A stretch of DNA of 64,000 nucleotides. Origin: DAOULY01 sp034414595. Lineage in GTDB: Bacteria > Chloroflexota > Dehalococcoidia > SZUA-161 > JAUWZY01. Each line of letters starts with the position of its first letter. Within the stretch, counting starts at the first letter, position 1. Of the stretch, positions 26,723 through 35,883 are shown piece by piece. The position numbers and the translations under genes were made by a program. Below the pieces are notes generated by a model. The model saw nothing but the letters and a program-made list of their open reading frames with translations. It did not search any database and was not told where the DNA came from. Location: contig DAOULY010000001.1 of NCBI GenBank assembly GCA_034414595.1, positions 62,001 to 126,000 on the forward strand, written 5' to 3'.

Positions 26723-28687
26723 ATGGAATATTACGGATTTGCTGGCAAAATTCTTCATGTGGATTTGACTACCGGCAGTATCGAAAAGGAACCCCTCGAC
26801 CTCGGAATAGCCCAAGGGTTTCTCGGTGGTTGGGGCATCGACCACAGATTGATGTACGATCTTTTAGCACCTGGTACGGATCCTCTGTCACCGGACAATC
26901 CCATTATCATAGGTGCAGGTTCCTTAGTCGGCACCCTTGCCCCTTCGGCTTCCAAGATTAGTTTCACAGCAAAACGCCCTGTTTACGCTAGCGCTACCCA
27001 AGAAAACAAGCACAGTATTGGCACAGGGATGGCGGGCACTGCGCGGTTTGGTGTTATGCTGAAGAATGCCGGCTATGACCATGTTGTCATTACCGGACGA
27101 GCTGAGAGCCCCGTTTTTTTGAAGATAGCCGACGACGATGTTGAGATTTGTGACGCCACAGACCTCTGGGGGAAAACGGATACATATCAGACCGCTGAGG
27201 AGTTAATAAGGCGTTATGGAAGGGGATGTGGAGTATACACCATAGGCAGAGCTGGGGAGAATCTGGTAAGGCTTGCCATAGGTTTGGTGGACGGTAAGAA
27301 CACTCTGGGCAAGTGCGGTGGTGCGGCAGTATCGGGCTCCAAGAATCTCAAAGCAATTGTCGTATACGGCAGCAAAGGGATAATGGTTTCAGATCCAAAG
27401 AGACTGATGGCGCTACATCATGAGTCATTTAGAGATATCATAGAGAATCCTGGCTTCAAAGACATTGCTCGCTATGGCATAATCGCCTTTGGCGCCACAT
27501 CATTTCTTGCTGGACGTGATTGGCGCTCCTTTACTGGTAAACTCTGGCAGCCTGTTGATAAAGCATGGATTGCTAATCAGTCCTGCGTAGCTTGTCCTTT
27601 CCCGTGCCGGTCCTACACGGAAGTTAGGGATGGTCGGTTTGCTGGCCTAAGGCCGGCAGCGCGCCACTTTCTTAGAAGCAGCGGCACTCATCCTCTGCCC
27701 AGGGATATCGAACAACATGACTTCGGACCACAGCTGAAACTTGAGGATACTATGACGAGATTGGGGCTTGACAAGTATCATGCAGAGGGAATTTTGGATT
27801 ATTTGGGCAAACTCTACGACCGAGGAGAAATAACCGAAGAGGACACCGATGGGTTGGCGCTGCAACGAAGGGATTATTGGGGAACAGATGTTGAGACATC
27901 GGTTCAACTGCTTGAAAGAATAGCCAACAGAGAAGGGGACTTTGCCAGGTGTCTGGGTGAGGGATGGCACCCCATCGCCGAAAAGTTTGGGGTAGATCCT
28001 ATGGCAGAGATGAGCATATGCAAAGGAATTTCTACTATTATGGACGCTCGAACTCGCGGACTACAGCCAGTGTCCTTTGCAAATATTGTAGACCTCATGA
28101 CTCAGCACATACATTTCTGTACCTACTTCCCTAGCCTGCCGCTTACCGATATCAAGGCTCGCGCTGAGGAGATAGGCATGTCCAAGGAGGAAATTGACAG
28201 GGCTTTCACCACCGAAGATTTCAGTATCGGTAGAGTTACCAAGCACACCGAAGATTGCCTCAGTGTTATCAACTCTCTTGGAATTTGCTCATTTACAGCG
28301 CAGCTCCACGCTGTCTATAGCATGAAACTCATTGCTGAGTATTATTCCGCTGTAACAGGCTTTGAGGTAGGTCCTGAAGAGTTGAAGAGACTCGGTGAAA
28401 AGGTCTGCAATCTGCAGAAGCTGCTTAATGTCAGGGAGGGATTCAATAGGAAGGATGATGTAATCCCATCATGGTGGAAGACAACGGAAACCCCTCATCC
28501 GCAGCCTGCAGGGCCTCCCAGTCTACTGAAGGATTATTGGGGGAAAGTTGTTACCAGAGATAGACTTGAGAAAATGCTCGATGACTACTATGAAGAAAGG
28601 GGCTGGGATATACAGAATGGCATACCCACAAGAGAGAAAATTGTCGAGCTGGGATTGGAGGACTTTACGGAAGTTCTACCTAAGTGA
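26723..28687 (+). CDS. Aldehyde:ferredoxin oxidoreductase family enzyme
   Basis: 654 residues, full length for the AOR family of tungsten/molybdenum bis-pterin enzymes. Domain 1 (~5-210) begins GFAGKILHVDLTTGSIEKE. The pterin segments KHSIGTGMAGTARFGVMLKNAGYD and TLGKCGGAAVSGSKNLKAI are present. The 4Fe-4S ligands are CVACPFPC (C-x2-C-x3-C, ~291-298) and a fourth Cys in NSLGICSFT (~516). Members oxidise aldehydes to acids or reduce acids with ferredoxin. A subset act on aromatic or benzoyl-type substrates. Substrate unknown. It is encoded with its ferredoxin and next to CoA-thioester enzymes. Confidence 0.9.
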   Translation: MEYYGFAGKILHVDLTTGSIEKEPLDLGIAQGFLGGWGIDHRLMYDLLAPGTDPLSPDNPIIIGAGSLVGTLAPSASKISFTAKRPVYASATQENKHSIGTGMAGTARFGVMLKNAGYDHVVITGRAESPVFLKIADDDVEICDATDLWGKTDTYQTAEELIRRYGRGCGVYTIGRAGENLVRLAIGLVDGKNTLGKCGGAAVSGSKNLKAIVVYGSKGIMVSDPKRLMALHHESFRDIIENPGFKDIARYGIIAFGATSFLAGRDWRSFTGKLWQPVDKAWIANQSCVACPFPCRSYTEVRDGRFAGLRPAARHFLRSSGTHPLPRDIEQHDFGPQLKLEDTMTRLGLDKYHAEGILDYLGKLYDRGEITEEDTDGLALQRRDYWGTDVETSVQLLERIANREGDFARCLGEGWHPIAEKFGVDPMAEMSICKGISTIMDARTRGLQPVSFANIVDLMTQHIHFCTYFPSLPLTDIKARAEEIGMSKEEIDRAFTTEDFSIGRVTKHTEDCLSVINSLGICSFTAQLHAVYSMKLIAEYYSAVTGFEVGPEELKRLGEKVCNLQKLLNVREGFNRKDDVIPSWWKTTETPHPQPAGPPSLLKDYWGKVVTRDRLEKMLDDYYEERGWDIQNGIPTREKIVELGLEDFTEVLPK

Positions 28688-28832
28688 TAAATAAAGTGTG
28701 GATACTGAGACGAAGGATAGACGGGTATAGCCACCCTGCGATATTGAGAGTTTGCCTCGAATTGCGACTTCACTCGCCATCCGTCAGAGCTAACCTCGGG
28801 CTGGCGGCGATAATCCCTTTTTCTTTGATCCG

Positions 28833-28862
28833 TTGACATTGGCCGAAGCTACGCTGTAAAAT
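28833..28862 (+). promoter_or_regulatory. Promoter of the DUF3795 gene
   Basis: A consensus TTGACA (28833-28838) and TAAAAT (28857-28862) are 18 bp apart, 57 bp before the start at 28920. Confidence 0.6.
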
Positions 28863-28919
28863 AGGCGCTGGAAGTGAACCTACTGGTAACAACATAAAGC
28901 TGAAAAGGAGGTAAAGTCT

Positions 28920-29204
28920 ATGCCAAGCGCATGTGGATTGGCGTGTGAAGTATGCGGACTTCGGGAGAAAGGGTTCTGCCCTATTGATGGTTGTGTACCG
29001 GGTAATGATCCAAAAGCTCCAGAGAAGCTGGAGAAGTTCAAAGCAGCCATCGGGCATCCCTGCTCTATACTCGAGTGTGCTATAAATAACAGTGTGGATC
29101 ACTGCTTTAGATGCGGCAAATTCCCCTGCGAGGTCCATTATAACCAGCAGATTTTTAGTCACAAACTCCTTGACATGATAAAGGGCATGCTGGAAAAGAA
29201 GTAA
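28920..29204 (+). CDS. DUF3795 family cysteine-rich protein
   Basis: 94 residues after a strong AAGGAGG site. The pattern C-G-L-x-C-x2-C-x-L...C at the N-terminus, then C...C...C.RCGKFPCE, matches DUF3795, a small presumed zinc- or cluster-binding family common in anaerobes. Its function is not known. Confidence 0.75.
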   Translation: MPSACGLACEVCGLREKGFCPIDGCVPGNDPKAPEKLEKFKAAIGHPCSILECAINNSVDHCFRCGKFPCEVHYNQQIFSHKLLDMIKGMLEKK

Positions 29205-29444
29205 GGGACCTACAGTACCTGAGACATCAGCATTTAGTAAGAGCTCTAATTCAACGGGCAGCCTTATCGATGCAGCCTTAGTGTCTCTAGAAAATGGTAT
29301 CCCACGTGTCCTCAACGCCTTTACGGGCAGTATCACTGTCAGGACGAAGGGGTAAGGGTTGATGGTGATACGGGAGCAGTCTATATCCTGGGCTCTTGAG
29401 ATTGTGTTATCTGCCAGGAGCGATTCCGTTTCTCAAACGCCAAG

Positions 29445-30188
29445 CTACTCAGCTGGCTCACAAAACGTTTGAATTCTTCGTTCCACTTCCTCGTTGACCA
29501 CATAGCCCGAGATATGCATCAGAGTTTCGACCAGGTGCTCATCTAACTTCTCACGCTGCATGGAAGCAAGGCAAGGGTAGTGGTGAACAATGAGTCCTGC
29601 TTGCGGCAACGCCTCATTGACGGGCATTCCAAGCAGCTTTCTGGCTAAGAACTGGGTGGAGCCGCAGGGCGCACCCCGCTCCACTATTACCTCTTCTATG
29701 GTTCTACTATGTGGATCGACCACGATCTTCAGACTGGGCTTGCCAAAATACGTGGCAAAGGAAGCAATCTGCTCATTGTGATAGAGCTCAGCGCTACCGC
29801 TGAAGCCTGCGCTATTCTCGGTGAGGGTGCAGAATGTCTTCGGGAAGACAATATCTACTCCGATCTCTGCAACTTCTCGTTGGAGCTGCCTTCTGAGCCC
29901 CGGTGGCAGCCATGCGGAATTGTCAATGGGTGCGATTACCGCGTTCGTCCCGGAGAGCTTTGCTATTGTCGGGATGAGCTGTGCTGCCCCGGGTGATTCG
30001 GTGAGTGCAAGGAAGAGGTCGGATTGCGGGGTGTCAGATGGTAGGAATTCCTCCGGTTCGTCTACGATAGGCGGTAGCACGCGTGGCGCAGTGATAACCT
30101 CTATCACCCACCCTCGAGGCGCCTGTCTCCCGAGGTGATCCACTATTCTCTGCCCATAGCCTCCTTGGATCAGCGCCAGGATACGCAT
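29445..30188 (-). CDS. DUF166 family protein
   Basis: 247 residues. The start ATGCGTATC... follows AAAGGG. The N-terminal strand MRILALIQGGYGQRIVDHLG and the motifs FPKTFCTL, ERGAPCGSTQFLARKLLG and HHYPCLASM with conserved cysteines fit DUF166, a family mainly of methanogens and some anaerobic bacteria whose members have been annotated as thymidylate-synthase-like without good evidence. The conserved Cys residues suggest a metal or cluster. Function unknown. Confidence 0.7.
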   Translation of the reverse strand: MRILALIQGGYGQRIVDHLGRQAPRGWVIEVITAPRVLPPIVDEPEEFLPSDTPQSDLFLALTESPGAAQLIPTIAKLSGTNAVIAPIDNSAWLPPGLRRQLQREVAEIGVDIVFPKTFCTLTENSAGFSGSAELYHNEQIASFATYFGKPSLKIVVDPHSRTIEEVIVERGAPCGSTQFLARKLLGMPVNEALPQAGLIVHHYPCLASMQREKLDEHLVETLMHISGYVVNEEVERRIQTFCEPAE

Positions 30189-30302
30189 TACGCCCTTTCG
30201 CGTTCCATGTCCAACACATCAGCTATCTGCTGCACACGCTGACTACTTCTTGTGTCGAATATCACGTATTCAGGACAAATTGTCATACCAAACCACGTGC
30301 TC

Positions 30303-31412
30303 CTATCGGAGACAGGCCCAGAAACTCTTCAAATTTTGCTTCACCTCATCCACGACCTTCTTAGTACCCTCCAACGATGAGTCCTTAATGAATCTCTGTG
30401 GAATCGGCTCGGGGATTTCTATAGAAATCTTGATGCCAGCGAGACCACAAATTAGAGACAGCCAACCGTAAGGCAGCGCTCGCTCGTTGTAGCCAGAGCC
30501 AATGAAATCCACGACCTTGCCTTCGCAAAGTCCGCCAGACATTTGAGCGGCCTTCTCCCCGATCATGGCAAACCCACTTATTGGCAGCCCCAGATTGGTC
30601 AACCCATCGTTGAAATAGGGATCGGAGCCACCATTCCTGATGATGATCTGTGGCTTGAATTCCTCAGCCACTGGCATGACTATCTCGTCGAAAACTAATT
30701 CGTAGGAGTCGTAGCCGGCGAAAATCGGGAGGGGAACGTTTATCGTATAGCCTTTTCCTTCCCCTTGCCCTGTCTGGTGTGCAAAGCCTGTTCCTGGGTA
30801 GAGGGTTCTGGGGTCCTGGTGCAAGTCGATGAACAAGACTTTCGGATTTGAATAGAAGTAGTCGCTGGTTCCATTGCCGCCATGGGCGTCAGTGTCTAAA
30901 ATTAGGACCCTTTCCACACCATAGTTCTCTATCAAATATATGGCTGAGAAGGCCACGTCATTGTAGATACAGAAGCCTTCCCCATAGTTTTCCTTAGCGT
31001 GATGCATTCCTCCGCCGATAGATACAACCTTCTTGAACTTGTCACCCTGGATCAAGTCAGCAGCCAGTTTGGCCTGCCCGATAACCAGCCTGGCGGCCTC
31101 TTCCAGCTTCCCGGGCCTACCAACAGGTCTGTTATCGCCCGAGTGGAATTGGTAGAATCCGCCATCATAGCTTAGTCCCATGTTGGCGGCTTTGTAGTAA
31201 TCTCTGGTGAAATCGATGTAGTCCCTCTGGCAGATTCGGAGCAAGTCCTCCTCCGTGGCCCACTCCGCCTCAAGAATCCTGTAGTGCTCGCTCTCGCTCA
31301 GATTCTCCCTTAGAAACCGGGGGAATATATCATACCGGTCTCCTCGAAAAGGATGGCCTGGCCCAAAATCGTATTCCTTCAACTCTGGGCGGTAAAGGAT
31401 TGCCACCGGCAT
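30303..31412 (-). CDS. Histone deacetylase/acetoin-utilisation family amidohydrolase
   Basis: 369 residues, start after GGGAGGTG. Zinc-site motifs of the arginase/deacetylase superfamily are clear: GGGMHHAKENYGEGFCIYND (charge-relay His pair), LILDTDAHGGNGTSDYF (Asp and His ligands) and RNGGSDPYF (Asp ligand), with the transition-state Tyr candidate in SGYNERAL. Bacterial members deacetylate small molecules, polyamines or lysines (AcuC-like, regulating acetyl-CoA synthetase). A deacylase role for CoA-ligase regulation in this metabolic block would fit, but that is an inference. Confidence 0.85.
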   Translation of the reverse strand: MPVAILYRPELKEYDFGPGHPFRGDRYDIFPRFLRENLSESEHYRILEAEWATEEDLLRICQRDYIDFTRDYYKAANMGLSYDGGFYQFHSGDNRPVGRPGKLEEAARLVIGQAKLAADLIQGDKFKKVVSIGGGMHHAKENYGEGFCIYNDVAFSAIYLIENYGVERVLILDTDAHGGNGTSDYFYSNPKVLFIDLHQDPRTLYPGTGFAHQTGQGEGKGYTINVPLPIFAGYDSYELVFDEIVMPVAEEFKPQIIIRNGGSDPYFNDGLTNLGLPISGFAMIGEKAAQMSGGLCEGKVVDFIGSGYNERALPYGWLSLICGLAGIKISIEIPEPIPQRFIKDSSLEGTKKVVDEVKQNLKSFWACLR

Positions 31413-31646
31413 TGTTGCACCTCCCGTTGCATCCCGTCATGGTGTATCCAACACACCTTTGCCCTTCTGGGCATACAACCAGACCCCTACAGTGTCATTA
31501 TACCCCTTCAAAGCCTTATCGGCAGTCTTGACCCTATTGGTGTTATATTGACACATCAAGGGAATCGCAGAGGAGGTATCGGGAAGTATAGTGAAGAACC
31601 GGCTCATCGCTCTCATAAACAAGTTCAGGGAAGGACAAATGGCAGC

Positions 31647-32420
31647 CTAAAGAGCCGCTTTTTCTAATATGCCTTGAATAGCTACTACGCTTGGTGAAAT
31701 ATCCGGAAGCTCGATCAGCGGCTTACCAACTAAATCATATTTTGTTATATTTTCATCTTCTGGGATGCAGCCAAGGATCTCCAGCCCTGATTGCTGAGCA
31801 GTTTCTATTACAAAGCTGCTTTCCTCTTTCAATCTATTAATAACCAGACCTATTCGAGTAGATTTCATAGTTTCATCACCTTGTGCGATTGTTCTTATGA
31901 GACTTGCAGCTCGGATACCTCTCACCGTAGCATCTGTAACAATTATCAAGACATCTACCCCTTGAGCCACTCTCCTGCTGATTTGCTCAGGTCCCGCTTC
32001 ACAGTCAATAATAGTCAGATCAAAATCCTTGGACAGCCTTTCTATGCCGTATCTCAAAAGGTCATTGACTGAACAATAACAGCCCGGTCCCTCGGGTCGG
32101 CCCATTGCCAGTAAGTGAAATCCGTCCCCTGCCTCAAGAGTATTTGCTATCACAGTTCGTATATGTTTCGATTCCATCTCAGCCCTTGCCCCTGGGTCTT
32201 CAATTATTCGCTGCCGAATTTCCCCGATAGTGCTATTGATCTTCAGCCCAAGAGCATAGGGCAAACTTACTGCAGAATCTGCATCTATAGCCAGAATCTT
32301 GAGATTCTTACTTCTGGCAAGGAGCTTGATCATTATCGCCGCTACGCTCGTCTTCCCACTGCCACCTTTGCCAGTCACTGCAATCGTTTTTCTCTTCTTA
32401 AGTGAGGACACTTCTGGCAT
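31647..32420 (-). CDS. CooC-type MinD-like ATPase
   Basis: 257 residues from the ATG at 32418-32420, which has AGAGGA upstream. A TTG at 32444 is less likely. The deviant Walker A GKGGSGKTS (~18-26), DADSAVSLPYALG, and Walker B IIDCEAGPEQ identify the SIMIBI/MinD group. The GPGCYCSVNDLLR segment has the C-x-C motif through which CooC dimers bind nickel or zinc. CooC and AcsF normally insert nickel into CO dehydrogenase, but no CODH is in the window. Here it is the last gene of the dehydratase operon, so it may serve cluster maturation or activation of that enzyme. Confidence 0.8.
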   Translation of the reverse strand: MPEVSSLKKRKTIAVTGKGGSGKTSVAAIMIKLLARSKNLKILAIDADSAVSLPYALGLKINSTIGEIRQRIIEDPGARAEMESKHIRTVIANTLEAGDGFHLLAMGRPEGPGCYCSVNDLLRYGIERLSKDFDLTIIDCEAGPEQISRRVAQGVDVLIIVTDATVRGIRAASLIRTIAQGDETMKSTRIGLVINRLKEESSFVIETAQQSGLEILGCIPEDENITKYDLVGKPLIELPDISPSVVAIQGILEKAAL

Positions 32421-32455
32421 TCTATCCTCTTCGTCTGTGCTCAAAGAGACACGCG

Positions 32456-33238
32456 CTATTTCAATTTCAGCAGTCTTTCCTGTGCTATAAGTGCCGCCCC
32501 TATGGCTCCTACAATCTGCGGGTCCTCGGGCATCTTTTTTAGCTCTCCTATTTCATCTTCCAGGAATTTGACCACGCCTGCATTCTTGGCAACCCCTCCG
32601 GTTAACGTGAAGTCTTTTGCAGAATTGATGGATTTCACCATAGATATCAGCCTACCCGCTACTGATCTGTGGATGCCAGCTACAATATCAGGTATATCTA
32701 CACCCTCTGCAATCAAGGTTACAACCTCAGATTCGGCGAAGACGCTACATTGACTCGTGATCATGGCCGGGGATGCTGATTTCAGAGATACCGACCCCAG
32801 TTCATCCAACTCCAGCTCCAGCGCCTTAGCTATGACCTCAAGAAACCTCCCGGTGCCGGCAGCGCATTTGTCGTTCATGCGGAAATCCCTGACATCTCCA
32901 TCGCCCTCAAGTGCAATCACTTTGCAGTCCTGGCCCCCGATATCTATAACTGTCCTTACTGTGGGGACAAGCCATTTTGCTCCCCTTCCATGACAGGTTA
33001 TCTCTGTGATGTTGGTATTGGCAAACGGGATCTTTTCCCTGCCATATCCAGTGCTTACAACGTAGTCTATCTGCTCGAGTTTCAACCCGGCCTTTTGCAG
33101 CGCTTCATTCATAGCATTCTCCGCCGTTCTTTCAGGCTTGGGTGTGGTAGGGACAATGCTAAAAGACACTATCTCTCCATCCTTCATTATGACTGCTTTT
33201 CCAGTCAAAGAGCCGACATCACAACCAGCGATAATCAT
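32456..33238 (-). CDS. 2-hydroxyacyl-CoA dehydratase activator ATPase
   Basis: 260 residues of the BadF/BadG/BcrA/HgdC family, with an ASKHA fold: GCDVGSLTGKAVIM (phosphate 1), TVIDIGGQDCKVI (phosphate 2) and LTGGVAKNAGVV (adenosine). The single 4Fe-4S cluster of the homodimer is ligated by Cys in NDKCAAGTGRFLEV and MITSQCSVFAESE. It injects one high-energy electron, at ATP cost, into the dehydratase encoded just upstream at 33261-35652. The spacing of 22 bp supports one operon. Confidence 0.92.
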   Translation of the reverse strand: MIIAGCDVGSLTGKAVIMKDGEIVSFSIVPTTPKPERTAENAMNEALQKAGLKLEQIDYVVSTGYGREKIPFANTNITEITCHGRGAKWLVPTVRTVIDIGGQDCKVIALEGDGDVRDFRMNDKCAAGTGRFLEVIAKALELELDELGSVSLKSASPAMITSQCSVFAESEVVTLIAEGVDIPDIVAGIHRSVAGRLISMVKSINSAKDFTLTGGVAKNAGVVKFLEDEIGELKKMPEDPQIVGAIGAALIAQERLLKLK

Positions 33239-33260
33239 AGCACCCCCAGCATTGAAACAT

Positions 33261-34523
33261 TTATCTTCCCAGCCTTACTGCGAAGAAATCGTTGAACTTA
33301 GCCTTCATAGCTTCTGTGGTGGTAGTTCTCGGGTCTAATATGTCCATCTCAAAGAGCAAAACGGGAAGCCCTAGTTCATCCTCAACCCTATCCTTTATCA
33401 GTTTAGCGATCGCCCATGCGTTCTTACAAGCAATGTGGCCGGCAAAGACAGCTATGTCCGCCCTGTAGTCTTTGCATACCTCAATGACGGGATCTCCCAA
33501 ACACTCCCAAGGGCCACGGCATTCCCTTCCCATTGGCGTGTTCATCACCTTTTTGGCTAAGCCTCTGAATATACTCGAAATGTCTGAGGGGTCCTCTATA
33601 GGCTCAATAACGAAGTTACTGAGCATCTCCATTGTAGATACTGCTCCGTATTCCTCTTCCAACCAGTCATAAATGCTGAGATCAAATGCCGGCAGAGTAT
33701 AGACCCAAGCTAACCTGACCTTCTCTTGAGCTATGGCACCTTGTTTCCTGTCCACCCTATCCTTTGTCATCTCATATCTTTTCTGAACGTACTCTACGAG
33801 TTCGGGAGTCCCAGCCATCCTCCTAAATGAACTGCGGTCTACGAGCATATCCCTGGCCGAAAGCGGGCAAGGGATAGCTTGCCTCAGCTTATTGAGCTTG
33901 AGAATGCGTTCTTGGGCCTTACTGGAATACTCTGCAACCTCTCTGAGCCTATCGAAATCCAGTTTTTGTTTCGTTTCTCCCTCCAAGAACGATACTAAAT
34001 CGCGCAGCTCATCTTCCACGTAGCGACGAGTGGGTTCGTTGTCCCAGTACGGTATGTCAATGCAAAAATGAGGGATGTCAAAATATTCAGCAATGGCAGG
34101 AAAAGTTGCCAGAGCGGCATCACAGGGAGGAGATGTATGCACTATCACCTCTGGCAGAGGTAGCTCCCCGGCCAAAGCTGCTCCAAAGAAGGCTTTATCA
34201 GTGGAACATATGTAATCGGGAATATGCTGCTCCGCTATATCAATATACCTACACACCTCTTCAGAAGAAGCCATCGACAGGCTCCTAAACGTACTTTCTA
34301 TGAATATTGGAACTATATCCATGGCCCAAAAAAATTCTGGGACAGCACTAAAATTGAGCCAAGCGAAGGGCTTCCCGCTCTCCTTAGCTCTGGCTGCCCT
34401 GTCAAAGAAGTCCGCTTGTATAGCATACATCGGCTCCCGCTCAGGCCACTTCTCGGCCGCCTCATCTTTCAGTGAGCCAAGCTTGTCCGCTATATTGGCA
34501 AATACGTTCTTTCCTCCTTCCAT
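33261..34523 (-). CDS. 2-hydroxyacyl-CoA dehydratase / benzoyl-CoA-reductase-type subunit
   Basis: 420 residues, start after AGAGGTGAT. HgdB/FldB/BcrB-type fold with cysteines in the expected places: VHTSPPCDAAL, and GHIACKNAWAIAKLI, the latter with the DxxxCKN-type motif near the C-terminus. It pairs with the subunit at 34528-35652 (4-bp gap). Such enzymes dehydrate (R)-2-hydroxyacyl-CoA by a ketyl radical or reduce aryl-CoA rings. The two functions cannot be told apart by eye. A roughly 70 percent identical copy lies alone at 49304-50602. Confidence 0.88.
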   Translation of the reverse strand: MEGGKNVFANIADKLGSLKDEAAEKWPEREPMYAIQADFFDRAARAKESGKPFAWLNFSAVPEFFWAMDIVPIFIESTFRSLSMASSEEVCRYIDIAEQHIPDYICSTDKAFFGAALAGELPLPEVIVHTSPPCDAALATFPAIAEYFDIPHFCIDIPYWDNEPTRRYVEDELRDLVSFLEGETKQKLDFDRLREVAEYSSKAQERILKLNKLRQAIPCPLSARDMLVDRSSFRRMAGTPELVEYVQKRYEMTKDRVDRKQGAIAQEKVRLAWVYTLPAFDLSIYDWLEEEYGAVSTMEMLSNFVIEPIEDPSDISSIFRGLAKKVMNTPMGRECRGPWECLGDPVIEVCKDYRADIAVFAGHIACKNAWAIAKLIKDRVEDELGLPVLLFEMDILDPRTTTTEAMKAKFNDFFAVRLGR

Positions 34524-34527
34524 ATCA

Positions 34528-35652
34528 TCACCTCTCTATTCTCTCTATAAATGCCTGAACTCTGGTCTTGAGCTGCCCAACACCACCCAACATGTACTCC
34601 CTCTCTATTGAGAGCACTGGAATATCTAACTCTCTTAATCTTTTCTCAAGGCTAAGGGCCTGACCGCCCCAAAGGTCGCAGTATCTAATCCTTTGGAATA
34701 TGACACCATCAACTCTAAACTTCTCCGCCATCTCTGTTACAAAGTTGGTTCTCTCGGTGACTTCATCGCTCATCCTGGGGCAGGATGGTCGCTTTAAGTA
34801 GGATCTGGTAAGGCTATCCAATAGATCCCCTTTGATTTCTACCGGCTCCCAGAAGTATCTGCTTCCCAGGCAAAGGTTATCTGTAACCACCAGTCCACCA
34901 AGGTCCTCTATTATTCTCGTGTGAGCTGGATCATCATACAGACTACCTGCTATCATCAGTCTGGCCCTGTAGCCTGATATTCCCTCCCGTTCCTCTATTT
35001 CTTCCAGCAATCTCCTCAGCAACTGATTGTATTGGTCCTTGGGGGTTGCTGTAGCCGCCAGGACAATGCTCAGGCTCTCAGCTCCAGTGACAGGAGGTTT
35101 CTCCTCCCGTCTAAGTTCATATAATCTCTGCAATAGGCCCCGAGTTTCATTATGAACATCTATAGCATCCTTCAGGGCTTCCTCAGTGATTTTTACTCCA
35201 AAAGAGCTCTCTAAGTTTGCTTTGAAGTCAGAGAGTTCATCTTTATACCAATTGATTGCTCTATCGCCACTGGCCTTGTGTGGGACGCTGAGGAAGTGCA
35301 GGAAGGGGTGGCCACCTGTTTCTCTCAAGATATCATATAGACGGCGGACATGGTCGCAGCTGTTCGAAATCACCAATCCGTCAAGAAAATCGTATACTCC
35401 TTTACTTAAAAACTCCAAACAAGAACGCACAAAACTGCAGTTAAGACGACTCATGTAGACATCTGCCGACGTGGTCTCCGTGCAGCCCGTTGCCCTTATC
35501 CGATAAGGGAGCATACCCGCCGCAGAGATTATCTCCTCCGGGACATAAGAGCAGAAGAATCCGATTACCTTCTTGCCTTGTTCTTTCCAATTCCTTACAG
35601 CGGGGTTGAACGGGGTGCTGGACAGCTCGGTTAACTCCTCTAATGCCTTCAT
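34528..35652 (-). CDS. 2-hydroxyacyl-CoA dehydratase / benzoyl-CoA-reductase-type subunit
   Basis: 374 residues using the ATG at 35650-35652, which follows AGGAGTGG. A GTG at 35682 is also in frame. The three conserved cluster-binding cysteines lie in GFFCSYVPEEI (~34), SNSCDHVRRLYD (~97) and RYCDLWGG (~325). It forms a heterodimer with the adjacent subunit. The operon order subunit, subunit, activator, CooC-like ATPase is compact. Confidence 0.88.
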   Translation of the reverse strand: MKALEELTELSSTPFNPAVRNWKEQGKKVIGFFCSYVPEEIISAAGMLPYRIRATGCTETTSADVYMSRLNCSFVRSCLEFLSKGVYDFLDGLVISNSCDHVRRLYDILRETGGHPFLHFLSVPHKASGDRAINWYKDELSDFKANLESSFGVKITEEALKDAIDVHNETRGLLQRLYELRREEKPPVTGAESLSIVLAATATPKDQYNQLLRRLLEEIEEREGISGYRARLMIAGSLYDDPAHTRIIEDLGGLVVTDNLCLGSRYFWEPVEIKGDLLDSLTRSYLKRPSCPRMSDEVTERTNFVTEMAEKFRVDGVIFQRIRYCDLWGGQALSLEKRLRELDIPVLSIEREYMLGGVGQLKTRVQAFIERIER

Positions 35653-35773
35653 TTCCACTCCTACCTCCAATGCCTCATTCACTTTCTAAAAGTTTAGCCA
35701 ACCGCTTTTCATATCTAAATACTATCATATATTTCAGAGGCTATACAAATGCTACAAGGATGTATCCTCAATT

Positions 35774-35789
35774 GCTAGGGCCCCCTAGC
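35774..35789. promoter_or_regulatory. GCTAGGG inverted repeat upstream of a -35 box
   Basis: GCTAGGG (35774-35780) and CCCTAGC (35783-35789) are perfectly inverted around CC, 22 bp before the -35 box at 35812, between divergent operons. Operator or small hairpin. Confidence 0.4.
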
Positions 35790-35811
35790 CCTAAGTCGGT
35801 TCGAGATTGGG

Positions 35812-35840
35812 TTGACATAGTGAAGTCCTGATGATATAGT
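35812..35840 (+). promoter_or_regulatory. Near-consensus sigma-70 promoter
   Basis: TTGACA (35812-35817) and TATAGT (35835-35840) with a 17-bp spacer, 44 bp before the repeat-protein gene at 35884. Confidence 0.65.
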
Positions 35841-35883
35841 CGTATCGCCAAGGGGCAAGCACGCTATGCTGGTGGGGTAGCAG

